Below are positions 14,315 through 21,215 of a stretch of 38,355 nucleotides of DNA, one piece after another. The stretch is from the NCBI RefSeq assembly GCF_000337195.1, contig NZ_AOID01000027.1, forward strand, positions 83,109 to 121,463. Direction: 5' to 3'. A model generated the notes under the pieces. That model was not told the DNA's origin. It saw only the letters and a list, made by a program, of their open reading frames with translations, and did no database searches. This stretch comes from Natrinema versiforme JCM 10478 (lineage in GTDB: Archaea; Halobacteriota; Halobacteria; Halobacteriales; Natrialbaceae). Every line of letters begins with the position of its first letter. The stretch's first letter is position 1. The translations under genes were made by a program, and so were the position numbers.

Positions 14315-16918
14315 TTAATTTTCGATGCGCACCTGCTGAGTCTCGACGTTGACCACGTAATCACTCGAGGATTCACCTGGATTAGGTATATCACCGACGT
14401 TGAACGTGATATCTTCGTCTGCAGTCACCCGATTTGCAATGAGATTGAATTTTTCCTTAAGCTCTTCGTCATCATCTATCGGATAATACTCTCCCCCGGT
14501 ATCAGTCGCAGCTTTTTTCAATAGTGTTTCGTTGAGATCATTTCCGAGACCGATCGTGTAGATGGTTACATCTTTGCTAATTGCATCTTCGATTTTGTCT
14601 TCTGTTCTGGTATTAGCATCCTCATCCGAGTTTTTACCGTCGCTCAAAAGGACCATGACGCGATCATGATTCGGATCATATGGCTGGTTTAGAGCGAGTT
14701 CCATACCCTGAGACATATCTGTCTGTCCACCAGCGCTGACCGTGATACTTTCGTTTACACTATCGAACTCGTCGCTCAAATTGTGGAACGTTTTTCCTCC
14801 AGTATCGAACTCGAATGCTCCGACTCGGTCGGTCGATTCATTCAGACTTCCAATAAAGTCCTTGGTTGCATCAGATCGAAGTTCGTGCGGGTCGTTTCCG
14901 TATTCGACAGTGACAGTGGTACTACTTGAACCATTTTTAACCCGAACATCGTGTGAATAGTCGAATGATTCGCCTGGTTCAATTTCGACCCCCTCACTAT
15001 ATTCCTGACAAGAAATCCAACCCCAACTTATACACTGACGAGCCTCAAGCGAGTGAGTCTCGTTTGAAACAACTGACAAGGTAGACGTACCTGCCCACCT
15101 AGGATCCGGCGGATCCTGCCAATAATCTCCAGTCACCGTTCCAGTGTCTCCCATCGATCCGGAACCGTCAAGGACGAAGGTCACGTCGAGCTCTGATCGT
15201 GCCTCCTCGACCGTAATATCCTGATCTTCGTCCGAAATTGGAACGTCAGTTCGAAGCGACCGATCGAAATTGATCGTCACGTTGTTGCCAATTTTGGTCG
15301 CCCCACCGACGACTGCCCCCGTGATTTCGGCATGGTCCTCTATGTCAAGTTGGCTGCCCGGCGCGTAAATAACGCCTTCAAAGCTGGCGTCGTTTTCGAA
15401 CGTGATCGCCGTGCTGCTCGTTCCGTACAACCAGAACGTCCCCGCTTGATTGTTGGTATCTACCTCGCCTATCGTCACGCTCTCGTCGGTGTAGATGTAC
15501 ACCTGATTTTCCCCCGTGACCGTCAAATCCGAAAGGGTTCCCCCTTTGAATCCACCCACACCGATGTGAACGTCGCCATCCGACGTGTTGATCGAATTGA
15601 CGTTGAACTCGTCCGTGTAATACCGTCCCGATTCATCAATTGAATCCTTCCCACTACCGAAACTGGTCACCTTCTCGTTCGAGTCGTGATCCTTGAGATA
15701 GCTGAGTGCGCTGTCTTCAATCTCACTATCGATACCCTCGTGACTGTCGAACGGTCTCGACATGTTCGCCGCGATCACGGAGTCCGTCAAATGGGCAACG
15801 TCCGTACCGTTTGTCGTGTATCTTCGATTGGCATCACGCGTTTCGAAATTGGGATCCGAGACGTATCCGATCGGAGTGACTGCCGAATCAAATTTTGGAT
15901 CGATCTGTCCGTTGATGACGGGATAGCCTTCGATATCGGCACCATCGCTGAGTTCGAAACCGCTATCGACGGTAAACAGATCATGTGATGCGTTACTTCG
16001 ATTGTGGTTCGAGTATCCCGATACGTTCAGATCGTCCTCGTAACTGCCGCCGTTGATACTATCGATACTGTCGGCGGAGAGTCCGCCGTATATCGTCGGT
16101 TCGATCCCGACGTGGTGTGCGAACGGATTGTTTCCGTCGATCGTTGCGATGACAGTCACCGTTTGGTCGCCCGGATCGTGACAAATGAGGTTCTGATCGA
16201 AGCTAACGTCGACATCGAAATCACAATTGTCACTTTTGGCATCGGTAGCGTTGAACTCGTCGCTCATAAATCGGTACCACCCGTCATGATACTGTGTCCC
16301 TTCGACAGTAATTTCGACGTGACTTACAAACTCTCCTTGGCTAGGGGTATCCACTTCTGAAGTGGTTGATTTCTGGCTTGTCACCGTGTTTTCGCCGGGT
16401 CCAGCGTTTCCGGTCAGGTTCGTAACAGAGAAATCAATCCGACCGTATTCACCGTCTTTGTAGTATCGAAGATCTGGTCTCGAGACCACAGTTGTGCTCC
16501 CGCCGTTGTTTTTCCAAATACCGCCGGCCTGATAGCCGAATATGTTGCCGGATTCTCCTTTCTGGGTAAGCGTTCCCATGGGGATGGTCTCGTTAGAGAG
16601 TTCTTCGAAACCGTTTGAGCTAGTGATACGGATTTGGCTACTGTTCGAGATGTTGTATTCTCCTTCCTCAAGGTATACTGATCCCGTTGCATCGTCGTTC
16701 AACGTCCCTGTCAAATCCTGGTCAAACTGTCGCAGGGTCTGTGTTTCCTGTTCGCCTGTAGCTTGCATCTGAATCGAATCTAAGGCGACCATTCCGACAC
16801 CGATGACGAGCGCAGCACCAATAATAACCAATCCGAATAGAAGTATGAGTCCGACCTGCTGACTCGCACCACGTTCCGTTGACTCGGCCGCTGATGGCCC
16901 CCTCCCTCGTCTATACAT
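14315..16918 (-). CDS. Pilin-like surface protein with C-terminal vWA domain
   Basis: 867 residues. A basic head (MYRRGRGPSAAESTERGAS) precedes a single hydrophobic helix (about 21-46), a prepilin-like or N-anchored arrangement. Residues about 50-560 parallel the neighbouring 515-aa protein: GYQAGGIWKNNGG at 128-140 and FWLYGTSSTAITFENDASFEG at 495-515, followed by VIYAP. A von Willebrand A domain follows (about 577-830) with MIDAS residues D584-S586-S588 (DGSGSM), T733 (GGQTD) and D760 (LLSDGK), so it should bind a divalent cation and a protein ligand. The vWA fold is split by an insert of about 90 residues (590-680) directly after DGSGSM, which carries the two cysteines C629 and C637. Codon use is AT-richer than in flanking genes. 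It probably acts in adhesion or the envelope; no chaperone AAA+ ATPase gene is nearby. Confidence 0.85.
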   Translation of the reverse strand: MYRRGRGPSAAESTERGASQQVGLILLFGLVIIGAALVIGVGMVALDSIQMQATGEQETQTLRQFDQDLTGTLNDDATGSVYLEEGEYNISNSSQIRITSSNGFEELSNETIPMGTLTQKGESGNIFGYQAGGIWKNNGGSTTVVSRPDLRYYKDGEYGRIDFSVTNLTGNAGPGENTVTSQKSTTSEVDTPSQGEFVSHVEITVEGTQYHDGWYRFMSDEFNATDAKSDNCDFDVDVSFDQNLICHDPGDQTVTVIATIDGNNPFAHHVGIEPTIYGGLSADSIDSINGGSYEDDLNVSGYSNHNRSNASHDLFTVDSGFELSDGADIEGYPVINGQIDPKFDSAVTPIGYVSDPNFETRDANRRYTTNGTDVAHLTDSVIAANMSRPFDSHEGIDSEIEDSALSYLKDHDSNEKVTSFGSGKDSIDESGRYYTDEFNVNSINTSDGDVHIGVGGFKGGTLSDLTVTGENQVYIYTDESVTIGEVDTNNQAGTFWLYGTSSTAITFENDASFEGVIYAPGSQLDIEDHAEITGAVVGGATKIGNNVTINFDRSLRTDVPISDEDQDITVEEARSELDVTFVLDGSGSMGDTGTVTGDYWQDPPDPRWAGTSTLSVVSNETHSLEARQCISWGWISCQEYSEGVEIEPGESFDYSHDVRVKNGSSSTTVTVEYGNDPHELRSDATKDFIGSLNESTDRVGAFEFDTGGKTFHNLSDEFDSVNESITVSAGGQTDMSQGMELALNQPYDPNHDRVMVLLSDGKNSDEDANTRTEDKIEDAISKDVTIYTIGLGNDLNETLLKKAATDTGGEYYPIDDDEELKEKFNLIANRVTADEDITFNVGDIPNPGESSSDYVVNVETQQVRIEN

Positions 16919-17166
16919 TCGTTGGCTGATCTATTACTATTCATCTTATAAAAATCTGCGCCCGGTATATTTCTTCTATTGTGAACTATAATAAATTCTC
17001 AAAACAGTACACGACTATCATTTCACAGCAACAAACGGTAATAAACGGTGCCGGAATAGTGTGATGAGTATAGAATTTCTCGATCACATTACAATATAAC
17101 ACTATGTCTGCCGAATATCTGCGGTGACAACCCCTCCGTTTGCGACTGCCGGCCGAAGAAAAACAC

Positions 17167-17173
17167 TTGTATA
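17167..17173 (+). promoter_or_regulatory. TATA-like box of the DUF106 gene
   Basis: TTGTATA ends 25 nt before the ATG at 17199, ideal spacing for a leaderless transcript. It also supports the ATG at 17199 as start rather than the in-frame codon at 17124, which would lie upstream of the box. Confidence 0.6.
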
Positions 17174-17198
17174 CCGGACGACGCCTAGCACAAAGCAG

Positions 17199-18149
17199 AT
17201 GACGCGTACAGCCGAGAAGATCGACGCCCTCGTCCGTGAGGATTCCTCGATGGCGAGCGCCCTCGAGGCGATCCGCGAGGAAGCCGACAGGAACGGTGGC
17301 GAGGTCCAGTGGGCCGACGTCAGCGACGACCTGACGAGCGGACAGTGGGGGAGATTGATCGAGAAAGGAGTGTTAGTCGACGGCGACGAGGGGTTCGAGA
17401 TCGCCGATCGCGAGGCCTACGACCGGGCCCTCGACGGTGACGGCGATGGCAGCGGCGCGGCCGACGTCGATATCGACGAGGAAGAGTCGAGCTGGTCGCA
17501 GTGGGACAAGCTCGCCGGCGTCGGCGCGTTGCTGTTGATGCCCGGCTACTGGTTCGATTCGATCCGGAACGTCGTCGGGAGTACGATTAACGCGGTTCTC
17601 GGGCCGCTCGACGCGGCGTTGCCGTTCTATGGCGTGATTCTCTCGGTCGCGTTGATCACCGGTCTCTACTCGTCGCTGCTGCAGGCGAACCTGATGAACA
17701 CGGAGGTCATGGGGAAGTACCAAGAGCGGATGCAGGCAGTCCAACAGGAGCAAAAGGACCTTCGTCAGGAGAAGAAAGACGCCGAGGAACGCGGGGCGAG
17801 CGAAGCCGAAATCGAGCGTATCGAAAACGAGATCGAACGCGCCCGCGAGGAACAGATGGAGGCCATGGCGGACAACCTCGGGATGTTCAAAGAGCAGTTC
17901 CGGCCGATGGTCTGGATCATGCTGTTGACGATCCCGCTGTTCCTCTGGATGTACTGGAAGATCCAGTCGGTCGGGATCGACGGCGCGGAGGCGACCGTCG
18001 TCATGCCGCTGGTCGGCGAGACCAACTGGCAGTCGGGACTGTTCGGCCCAATGCCGGCCTGGATCGTCTGGTACTTCCTGTGCTCGATGGGGTTCTCCCA
18101 GCTCCTCCGCAAGTCGCTGAACATCGACATGTCGCCGTCGAGTAGCTGA
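17199..18149 (+). CDS. DUF106 / EMC3-like membrane insertase of the YidC/Oxa1 superfamily
   Basis: 316 residues. An N-terminal soluble domain (about 1-80, [20 protein letters not shown] onward, winged-helix-like in pattern) and an acidic linker precede three TM regions (about 140-165, 238-256 and 285-305). These are separated by a long cytoplasmic coiled coil (about 172-226, [18 protein letters not shown] onward). This hairpin-plus-three-helix layout is the archaeal YidC/Get1/EMC3 (Oxa1 superfamily) design, proposed to insert membrane proteins alone or with SecY. In many archaea the gene lies between adk and cmk, as here, although a 4.8-kb insert separates it from adk. Confidence 0.93.
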   Translation: MTRTAEKIDALVREDSSMASALEAIREEADRNGGEVQWADVSDDLTSGQWGRLIEKGVLVDGDEGFEIADREAYDRALDGDGDGSGAADVDIDEEESSWSQWDKLAGVGALLLMPGYWFDSIRNVVGSTINAVLGPLDAALPFYGVILSVALITGLYSSLLQANLMNTEVMGKYQERMQAVQQEQKDLRQEKKDAEERGASEAEIERIENEIERAREEQMEAMADNLGMFKEQFRPMVWIMLLTIPLFLWMYWKIQSVGIDGAEATVVMPLVGETNWQSGLFGPMPAWIVWYFLCSMGFSQLLRKSLNIDMSPSSS

Positions 18150-18274
18150 GCCGGCTCGCAGGGCCCCGATTCGATAGCGCTTCTCTCATACTCTACTGCT
18201 CGCGTCCGCAGACGCGGCCGCTGTCGTGCTCGCTGATTCAAAACCCATTTTACCCGGCCCCTCGCAGAGTGAGT

Positions 18275-18853
18275 ATGTTACTCACCGTCTCCGGCCCGCC
18301 GGGAAGCGGGAAGAGCACGACCGCCGAGTTGCTCGCCGAGGCCTTCGATCTCGACCACGTCAGCGGCGGTGACATCTTCCGCGAACTAGCCGACGAGCGT
18401 GGCTATACGCCCCTCGAGTTCAACAAACTGGCCGAAGAGAACGACGAGATCGATCGCGACCTCGACCAGCGACTGCGCGAGATCGCCGTCGAGGACGACG
18501 ATCTGGTCCTCGAGTCCAGACTCGCCGGCTGGTTGGCCGGCGAGCAGGCCGATTTCCGCTTCTGGCTCGATGCGCCGGCACGGGTTCGCGGCGAACGGAT
18601 CGCCGATCGCGAGGACAAAGACCCCGTGCGTGCGACCGAGGAAACGCAGGCACGCGAGGCCAGCGAGGCCCAGCGCTACGAGGAGTACTACGGGATCGAC
18701 ATTCGAGACCTGACAATCTACGATCTTTCGGTTAACACGGCTCGCTGGGAGCCCGACGCCGTTCTCGACATGCTCGTCACCGCCGTCGAGCGCTACGACG
18801 CCGACGGGGACGAAGGGAAGGCACTCGTAACCGGCGTCGAGTACGACTTCTGA
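18275..18853 (+). CDS. cmk: Cytidylate kinase (archaeal type)
   Basis: 192 residues from the ATG at 18275 ([15 protein letters not shown]). A GTG two codons upstream is possible, but the ATG start matches relatives and lies about 26 nt after the TTTTAC box near 18248-18253. P-loop GPPGSGKST is at 8-16. [14 protein letters not shown] and the LID-type [13 protein letters not shown] stretch are typical of the short archaeal CMP/dCMP kinases. It phosphorylates CMP and dCMP with ATP for nucleotide salvage and supply. Its stop overlaps the truB start by one base (TGATG), so the two are translationally coupled. Confidence 0.95.
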   Translation: MLLTVSGPPGSGKSTTAELLAEAFDLDHVSGGDIFRELADERGYTPLEFNKLAEENDEIDRDLDQRLREIAVEDDDLVLESRLAGWLAGEQADFRFWLDAPARVRGERIADREDKDPVRATEETQAREASEAQRYEEYYGIDIRDLTIYDLSVNTARWEPDAVLDMLVTAVERYDADGDEGKALVTGVEYDF

Positions 18854-19761
18854 TGAGCCTACGTGGCCCACCAGCGGACCGGTCGCCCGCCGAGTTGCTC
18901 ACCTTCGGCGTCGTCAACCTCGACAAGCCGCCCGGCCCCTCCTCGCATCAGGTCAGCGGGTGGCTTCGGGACGCCGTCGTCGACACGCTGGCCGAGCGCG
19001 GCGTCGAATCGACGATCGATCGCGCCGCCCACGCCGGCACCCTCGATCCGAAGGTGACCGGCTGTCTCCCGGTCATGCTCGGGGATGCGACCCGGCTCGC
19101 ACAGGTCTTCCTCGAGGGCGGCAAGGAGTACGTCGCCGTCCTCGAGTGTCACGCGCCGGTTCCAGCCGACGCCGAATCGGTCGTCGCGGAGTTCGAGGGA
19201 CCGATCTATCAGAAACCGCCCCGGAAGAGCGCGGTATCCCGTCGCCTGCGCGTGCGCGAACTGTACGATCTCGAGGTGCTCGAGACCGAGGAGCGTCGCC
19301 TCCTCCTGCGTATCCGCTGTGAGAGCGGGACGTACGTCCGCAAACTGTGTCACGACCTCGGGTTGGCGCTGGGAACCGGCGGCCACATGGGACACCTACG
19401 CCGAACCGCGACGGACCCGTTCGACGACAGTACCTTGCACAGCGCTCAGGACTTCCTCGACGCACTCGGGTTCTGGCTCGAGGATGGCGATCCCGGACCG
19501 CTGTACGATGTCGTCGACCCCGCCGAACGGATTCTCGAGGGGATTCCGAGCGTCGTCATCGCGGAGAACGCGGCCCGCGAGGTGGCCCACGGGGCACCCG
19601 TCTACGCACCGGGCGTGCTCGAGGCCGACGACGGGATCGATCACGGGGCGCTGGTGGCCTGTTACACGCCCAATGGCGCGGCGGTCTGTCTGGGGGAACT
19701 CGCCGGCAGCGTCGACGCCGAAAGCGGGGTCGTCGTCGACCTCGAGCGGGTGCTGGTCTGA
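18853..19761 (+). CDS. truB: tRNA/rRNA pseudouridine synthase, archaeal TruB/Cbf5
   Basis: 302 residues. The TruB catalytic motif HAGTLDPKVTGCLPV is at 60-74 with the catalytic aspartate D65. KxxxRxx-type RNA-contact segments (RRLRVRELYDLEVLE, ESGTYVRKLCHDLG) follow, and a C-terminal PUA-like domain (about 230-302). Archaeal Cbf5 is the catalytic subunit of H/ACA RNPs, which modify rRNA under guide RNA together with Nop10, Gar1 and L7Ae; it can also make tRNA Psi55 alone. It starts at the overlapping ATG after cmk, the usual order at the end of this archaeal cluster. Confidence 0.95.
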   Translation: MSLRGPPADRSPAELLTFGVVNLDKPPGPSSHQVSGWLRDAVVDTLAERGVESTIDRAAHAGTLDPKVTGCLPVMLGDATRLAQVFLEGGKEYVAVLECHAPVPADAESVVAEFEGPIYQKPPRKSAVSRRLRVRELYDLEVLETEERRLLLRIRCESGTYVRKLCHDLGLALGTGGHMGHLRRTATDPFDDSTLHSAQDFLDALGFWLEDGDPGPLYDVVDPAERILEGIPSVVIAENAAREVAHGAPVYAPGVLEADDGIDHGALVACYTPNGAAVCLGELAGSVDAESGVVVDLERVLV

Positions 19762-19853
19762 GTAGTGGTCTCGTGCTCGAGGCCGTGAAACCCGGTGACG
19801 AACCGGTAACGAAACGACACCCTTAAGCGGAAGACGACCATCGGTTCACGTGC

Positions 19854-19924
19854 GGGACCGTGGGGTAGTGGTATCCTCTGCGGATGGGGTCCGTAGGACC
19901 CGAGTTCAATTCTCGGCGGTCCCA
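19854..19924 (+). tRNA. tRNA-Pro (anticodon GGG)
   Basis: The cloverleaf folds fully. Acceptor GGGACCG/CGGTCCC with discriminator A at 19924; D arm with AGTGGTA loop; anticodon stem TGCGG/CCGTA around loop ATGGGGT (U33, anticodon GGG at 19886-19888, G37); short variable loop GGAC; T stem CCGAG/CTCGG with loop TTCAATT. CCA is not encoded and there is no intron. CCTTAAG about 32 nt upstream is a plausible promoter element. It reads Pro codons CCC and CCU. The DNA immediately downstream is gene-poor, with unusual small genes, as expected for a tRNA used as an integration site. Confidence 0.95.
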
Positions 19925-20000
19925 CTCGAAATTTTCCAAGTGTTCAACTCTTAACGTCTCATACCCCTGAGACGGCCGAAAATCCAATTCTCGGTTTCGG

Positions 20001-20039
20001 TATATTACCACGTAGTCGACAGACTACTCGGAGGTGGTC
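20001..20039 (+). promoter_or_regulatory. TATA box plus strong Shine-Dalgarno for the CxxC gene cluster
   Basis: TATATTAC at 20001-20008 is a good TATA box. GGAGGTGGTC at 20030-20039 matches the anti-Shine-Dalgarno of haloarchaeal 16S rRNA almost fully and lies 7 nt (from GGAGGT) before the GTG at 20043. This leadered arrangement differs from the leaderless pattern of most genes in the window and selects the GTG at 20043 over the GTG at 20034, which lies inside the Shine-Dalgarno. Confidence 0.6.
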
Positions 20040-20042
20040 GGC

Positions 20043-20273
20043 GTGACGGTCGCTCCGTGGCCGTCAGTCGACCGCTCGACGTGCAAGCATTGTGGAGCCC
20101 ACGTCACCGACCGGTTCCGCCGCGTCTTCGGTGACGACGGCGATCGCGCTCACCGCTACGGGGACTGCGATACCTACGCTCGACTGAGCCGCGGCTCCGC
20201 TGCTGGCATCGACGTTTCAGTTCCGAACCCAGAGACATTGCCCGGCCGTCACGGAGGTGAGGCCGATGTGTGA
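20043..20273 (+). CDS. Small zinc-ribbon-like protein (DUF7563-like, 76 aa)
   Basis: About 76 residues from GTG 20043 (MTVAPWPSVDRSTCKHCGAH). CKHCGAHVTDRFRRVFGDDGD resembles a family of short haloarchaeal CxxC proteins (DUF7563, recalled from memory) often found in proviruses and plasmids. Relatives have a second CxxC about 20 residues later; here that site reads YGDC, so the first cysteine appears replaced by tyrosine, hinting at decay or weak zinc binding. It has a strong Shine-Dalgarno, and its stop overlaps the next start by 8 bases. Confidence 0.6.
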   Translation: MTVAPWPSVDRSTCKHCGAHVTDRFRRVFGDDGDRAHRYGDCDTYARLSRGSAAGIDVSVPNPETLPGRHGGEADV

Positions 20274-20646
20274 TGAGTTCGTTCCCGCGAGTCAGCTGTA
20301 CGATGTCGGGAGTCGGACGCCCATCGCCCATCCGGCCCACCAAGCGACCGGCGAGGACGTTCGTCGCGCTCTCGCTGATCGGGACGTTCTCGCCGATGGT
20401 GGACAGCCCTCGAGCGGTACTGGTCACAGTCCGTCGGCGGTTTTCAGCAGCCGAAGGAGAATACCGAGCGTCAGCACCATCGCGACAACGAATGTAACTG
20501 CGATAATCAGCGTCGCTGTACCGATCATACCTGTACTCGAGCAGTGGCTCTCAATAAGATACCGGCTCGAAAACCCGATTCATTGGGACCATACCGATCG
20601 ATCACTACAGCTGGGAACTGATCGAACAGACGGTGGTTCACGATGA
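20266..20646 (+). CDS. Small protein of unknown function, possibly decayed at the 3' end
   Basis: ATG at 20266, 4 nt after a perfect Shine-Dalgarno GGAGGTGA (20254-20261), overlapping the end of the CxxC gene. The first ~45 residues (MCDEFVPASQLYDVGSRTPI, then AHPAHQATGEDVRRALADRDVLADGG) have normal haloarchaeal composition. After about residue 50 the sequence turns Ser/Arg-rich and runs antisense over a convincing small membrane protein. The true C-terminus may therefore have been lost through a frameshift. I do not recognise the protein. The start is well supported, the end is not. Confidence 0.4.
   Translation: MCDEFVPASQLYDVGSRTPIAHPAHQATGEDVRRALADRDVLADGGQPSSGTGHSPSAVFSSRRRIPSVSTIATTNVTAIISVAVPIIPVLEQWLSIRYRLENPIHWDHTDRSLQLGTDRTDGGSR
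20424..20528 (-). CDS. Single-TM micropeptide (34 aa)
   Basis: Reads M-IGTATLIIAVTFVVAMVLT, then LGILLRLLKTADGL and a TGA stop. This is one clean hydrophobic helix of about 22 residues with a short basic tail (RLLK). The codons have no wasted charged residues, which is unlikely by chance in GC-rich DNA. Short single-helix proteins often modulate membrane complexes or belong to mobile elements. No function can be assigned. It is antisense to the 3' part of the 20266 frame, and I consider it the more likely of the two to be genuine in that overlap. Confidence 0.5.
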   Translation of the reverse strand: MIGTATLIIAVTFVVAMVLTLGILLRLLKTADGL

Positions 20647-20762
20647 GCCGCCTCGTTGAATCCGACGAGTGCGAGCGATGCGGTGATCGCGTCGACGCAC
20701 TTCGCCGGCTCTGCCCGGAGTGTACACGTGCGGTTCGCAATGCACGAGAGGGGCCGCTATGA
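20643..20762 (+). CDS. 39-aa double-CxxC zinc-ribbon protein
   Basis: The frame starts MSRLVESDECERCGDRVDAL and goes on through RRLCPECTRA to a TGA at 20760-20762. C10-C13 and C24-C27 form two CxxC knuckles 10 residues apart, a minimal zinc ribbon. GGTGG about 6 nt upstream is a weak Shine-Dalgarno. An ATG overlaps the stop (ATGA), but the following 36-residue frame is Arg/Ser-rich and unconvincing. Zinc micropeptides like this are frequent in haloarchaeal mobile elements; many remain uncharacterised. Confidence 0.55.
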   Translation: MSRLVESDECERCGDRVDALRRLCPECTRAVRNAREGPL

Positions 20763-21215
20763 GTTCTCGAGCGTCGGAACTCGAGCGCCCGAAGGCCACG
20801 AGAGGCCCTCGAGGTCGTCGGTTACGTCCGTCGCGTCGATCGGTTCGTTCCAGTCGGTCGTGGCCATGATGGACTCGGTGTCGTTCGTGTGAGCGTCTCG
20901 ATAGTCGAGTAGCCCGCCGTCTGCACGCCGCCGATGAAGGTCCGAGCACGACTACCGCAAGCAAGAGCACCCGCACAGGGTGGGCGTAGCCGATCACTCG
21001 ATGTGGATGGCGTCCCGCCGAATGCCGGCGTCCTCGAGAGTCGCCGAATGATGATAGTCCCCCGCTGACCGAGGCTGGAGGACCGATCGTCTCGGATCGG
21101 AACGACGCTCGAGCGATCGCAGCGTCACGACTTCGCAGTCGACTCGCATTCCGACGACCCACCGAAAACGGGGTGACGAGTTCCTCGATGGCGGTGGTCA
21201 GTTACGAACCTCGAG
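20763..21215 (+). other. Gene-poor stretch behind the tRNA-adjacent small genes
   Basis: About 450 bp without a convincing gene. A 44-codon plus frame at 20934-21068 (MKVRARLPQARAPAQGG at its start) is possible but has no Shine-Dalgarno or TATA support that I trust. No copy of the tRNA 3' end (attR-like) was found by eye. Probably decayed sequence. Confidence 0.45.

Larger units (their letters stand above)
12354..17160. other. AT-rich insert between adk and the DUF106 gene
   Basis: From just after adk to just before the DUF106 promoter, base composition drops visibly. Intergenic parts (13937-14314, 16919-17110) look well under half GC, while neighbours look above 60%. Codons in the two genes inside use many A/T third positions, unlike flanking genes. 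The block contains only two minus-strand paralogous pilin-like surface-protein genes and interrupts a gene order that is conserved in archaea. This supports acquisition by transfer. No integrase, terminal repeat or target duplication was seen. Confidence 0.65.

Noticed and set aside
20934-21068. 44-codon plus frame starting MKVRARLPQ
   Set aside because: No promoter or Shine-Dalgarno, Arg-rich, and no family resemblance; too weak to list as a gene.
19925-21215. Duplicate of the tRNA-Pro 3' end as an attR site
   Set aside because: No copy of the T-arm/acceptor sequence was found by eye, so an attachment site cannot be claimed.
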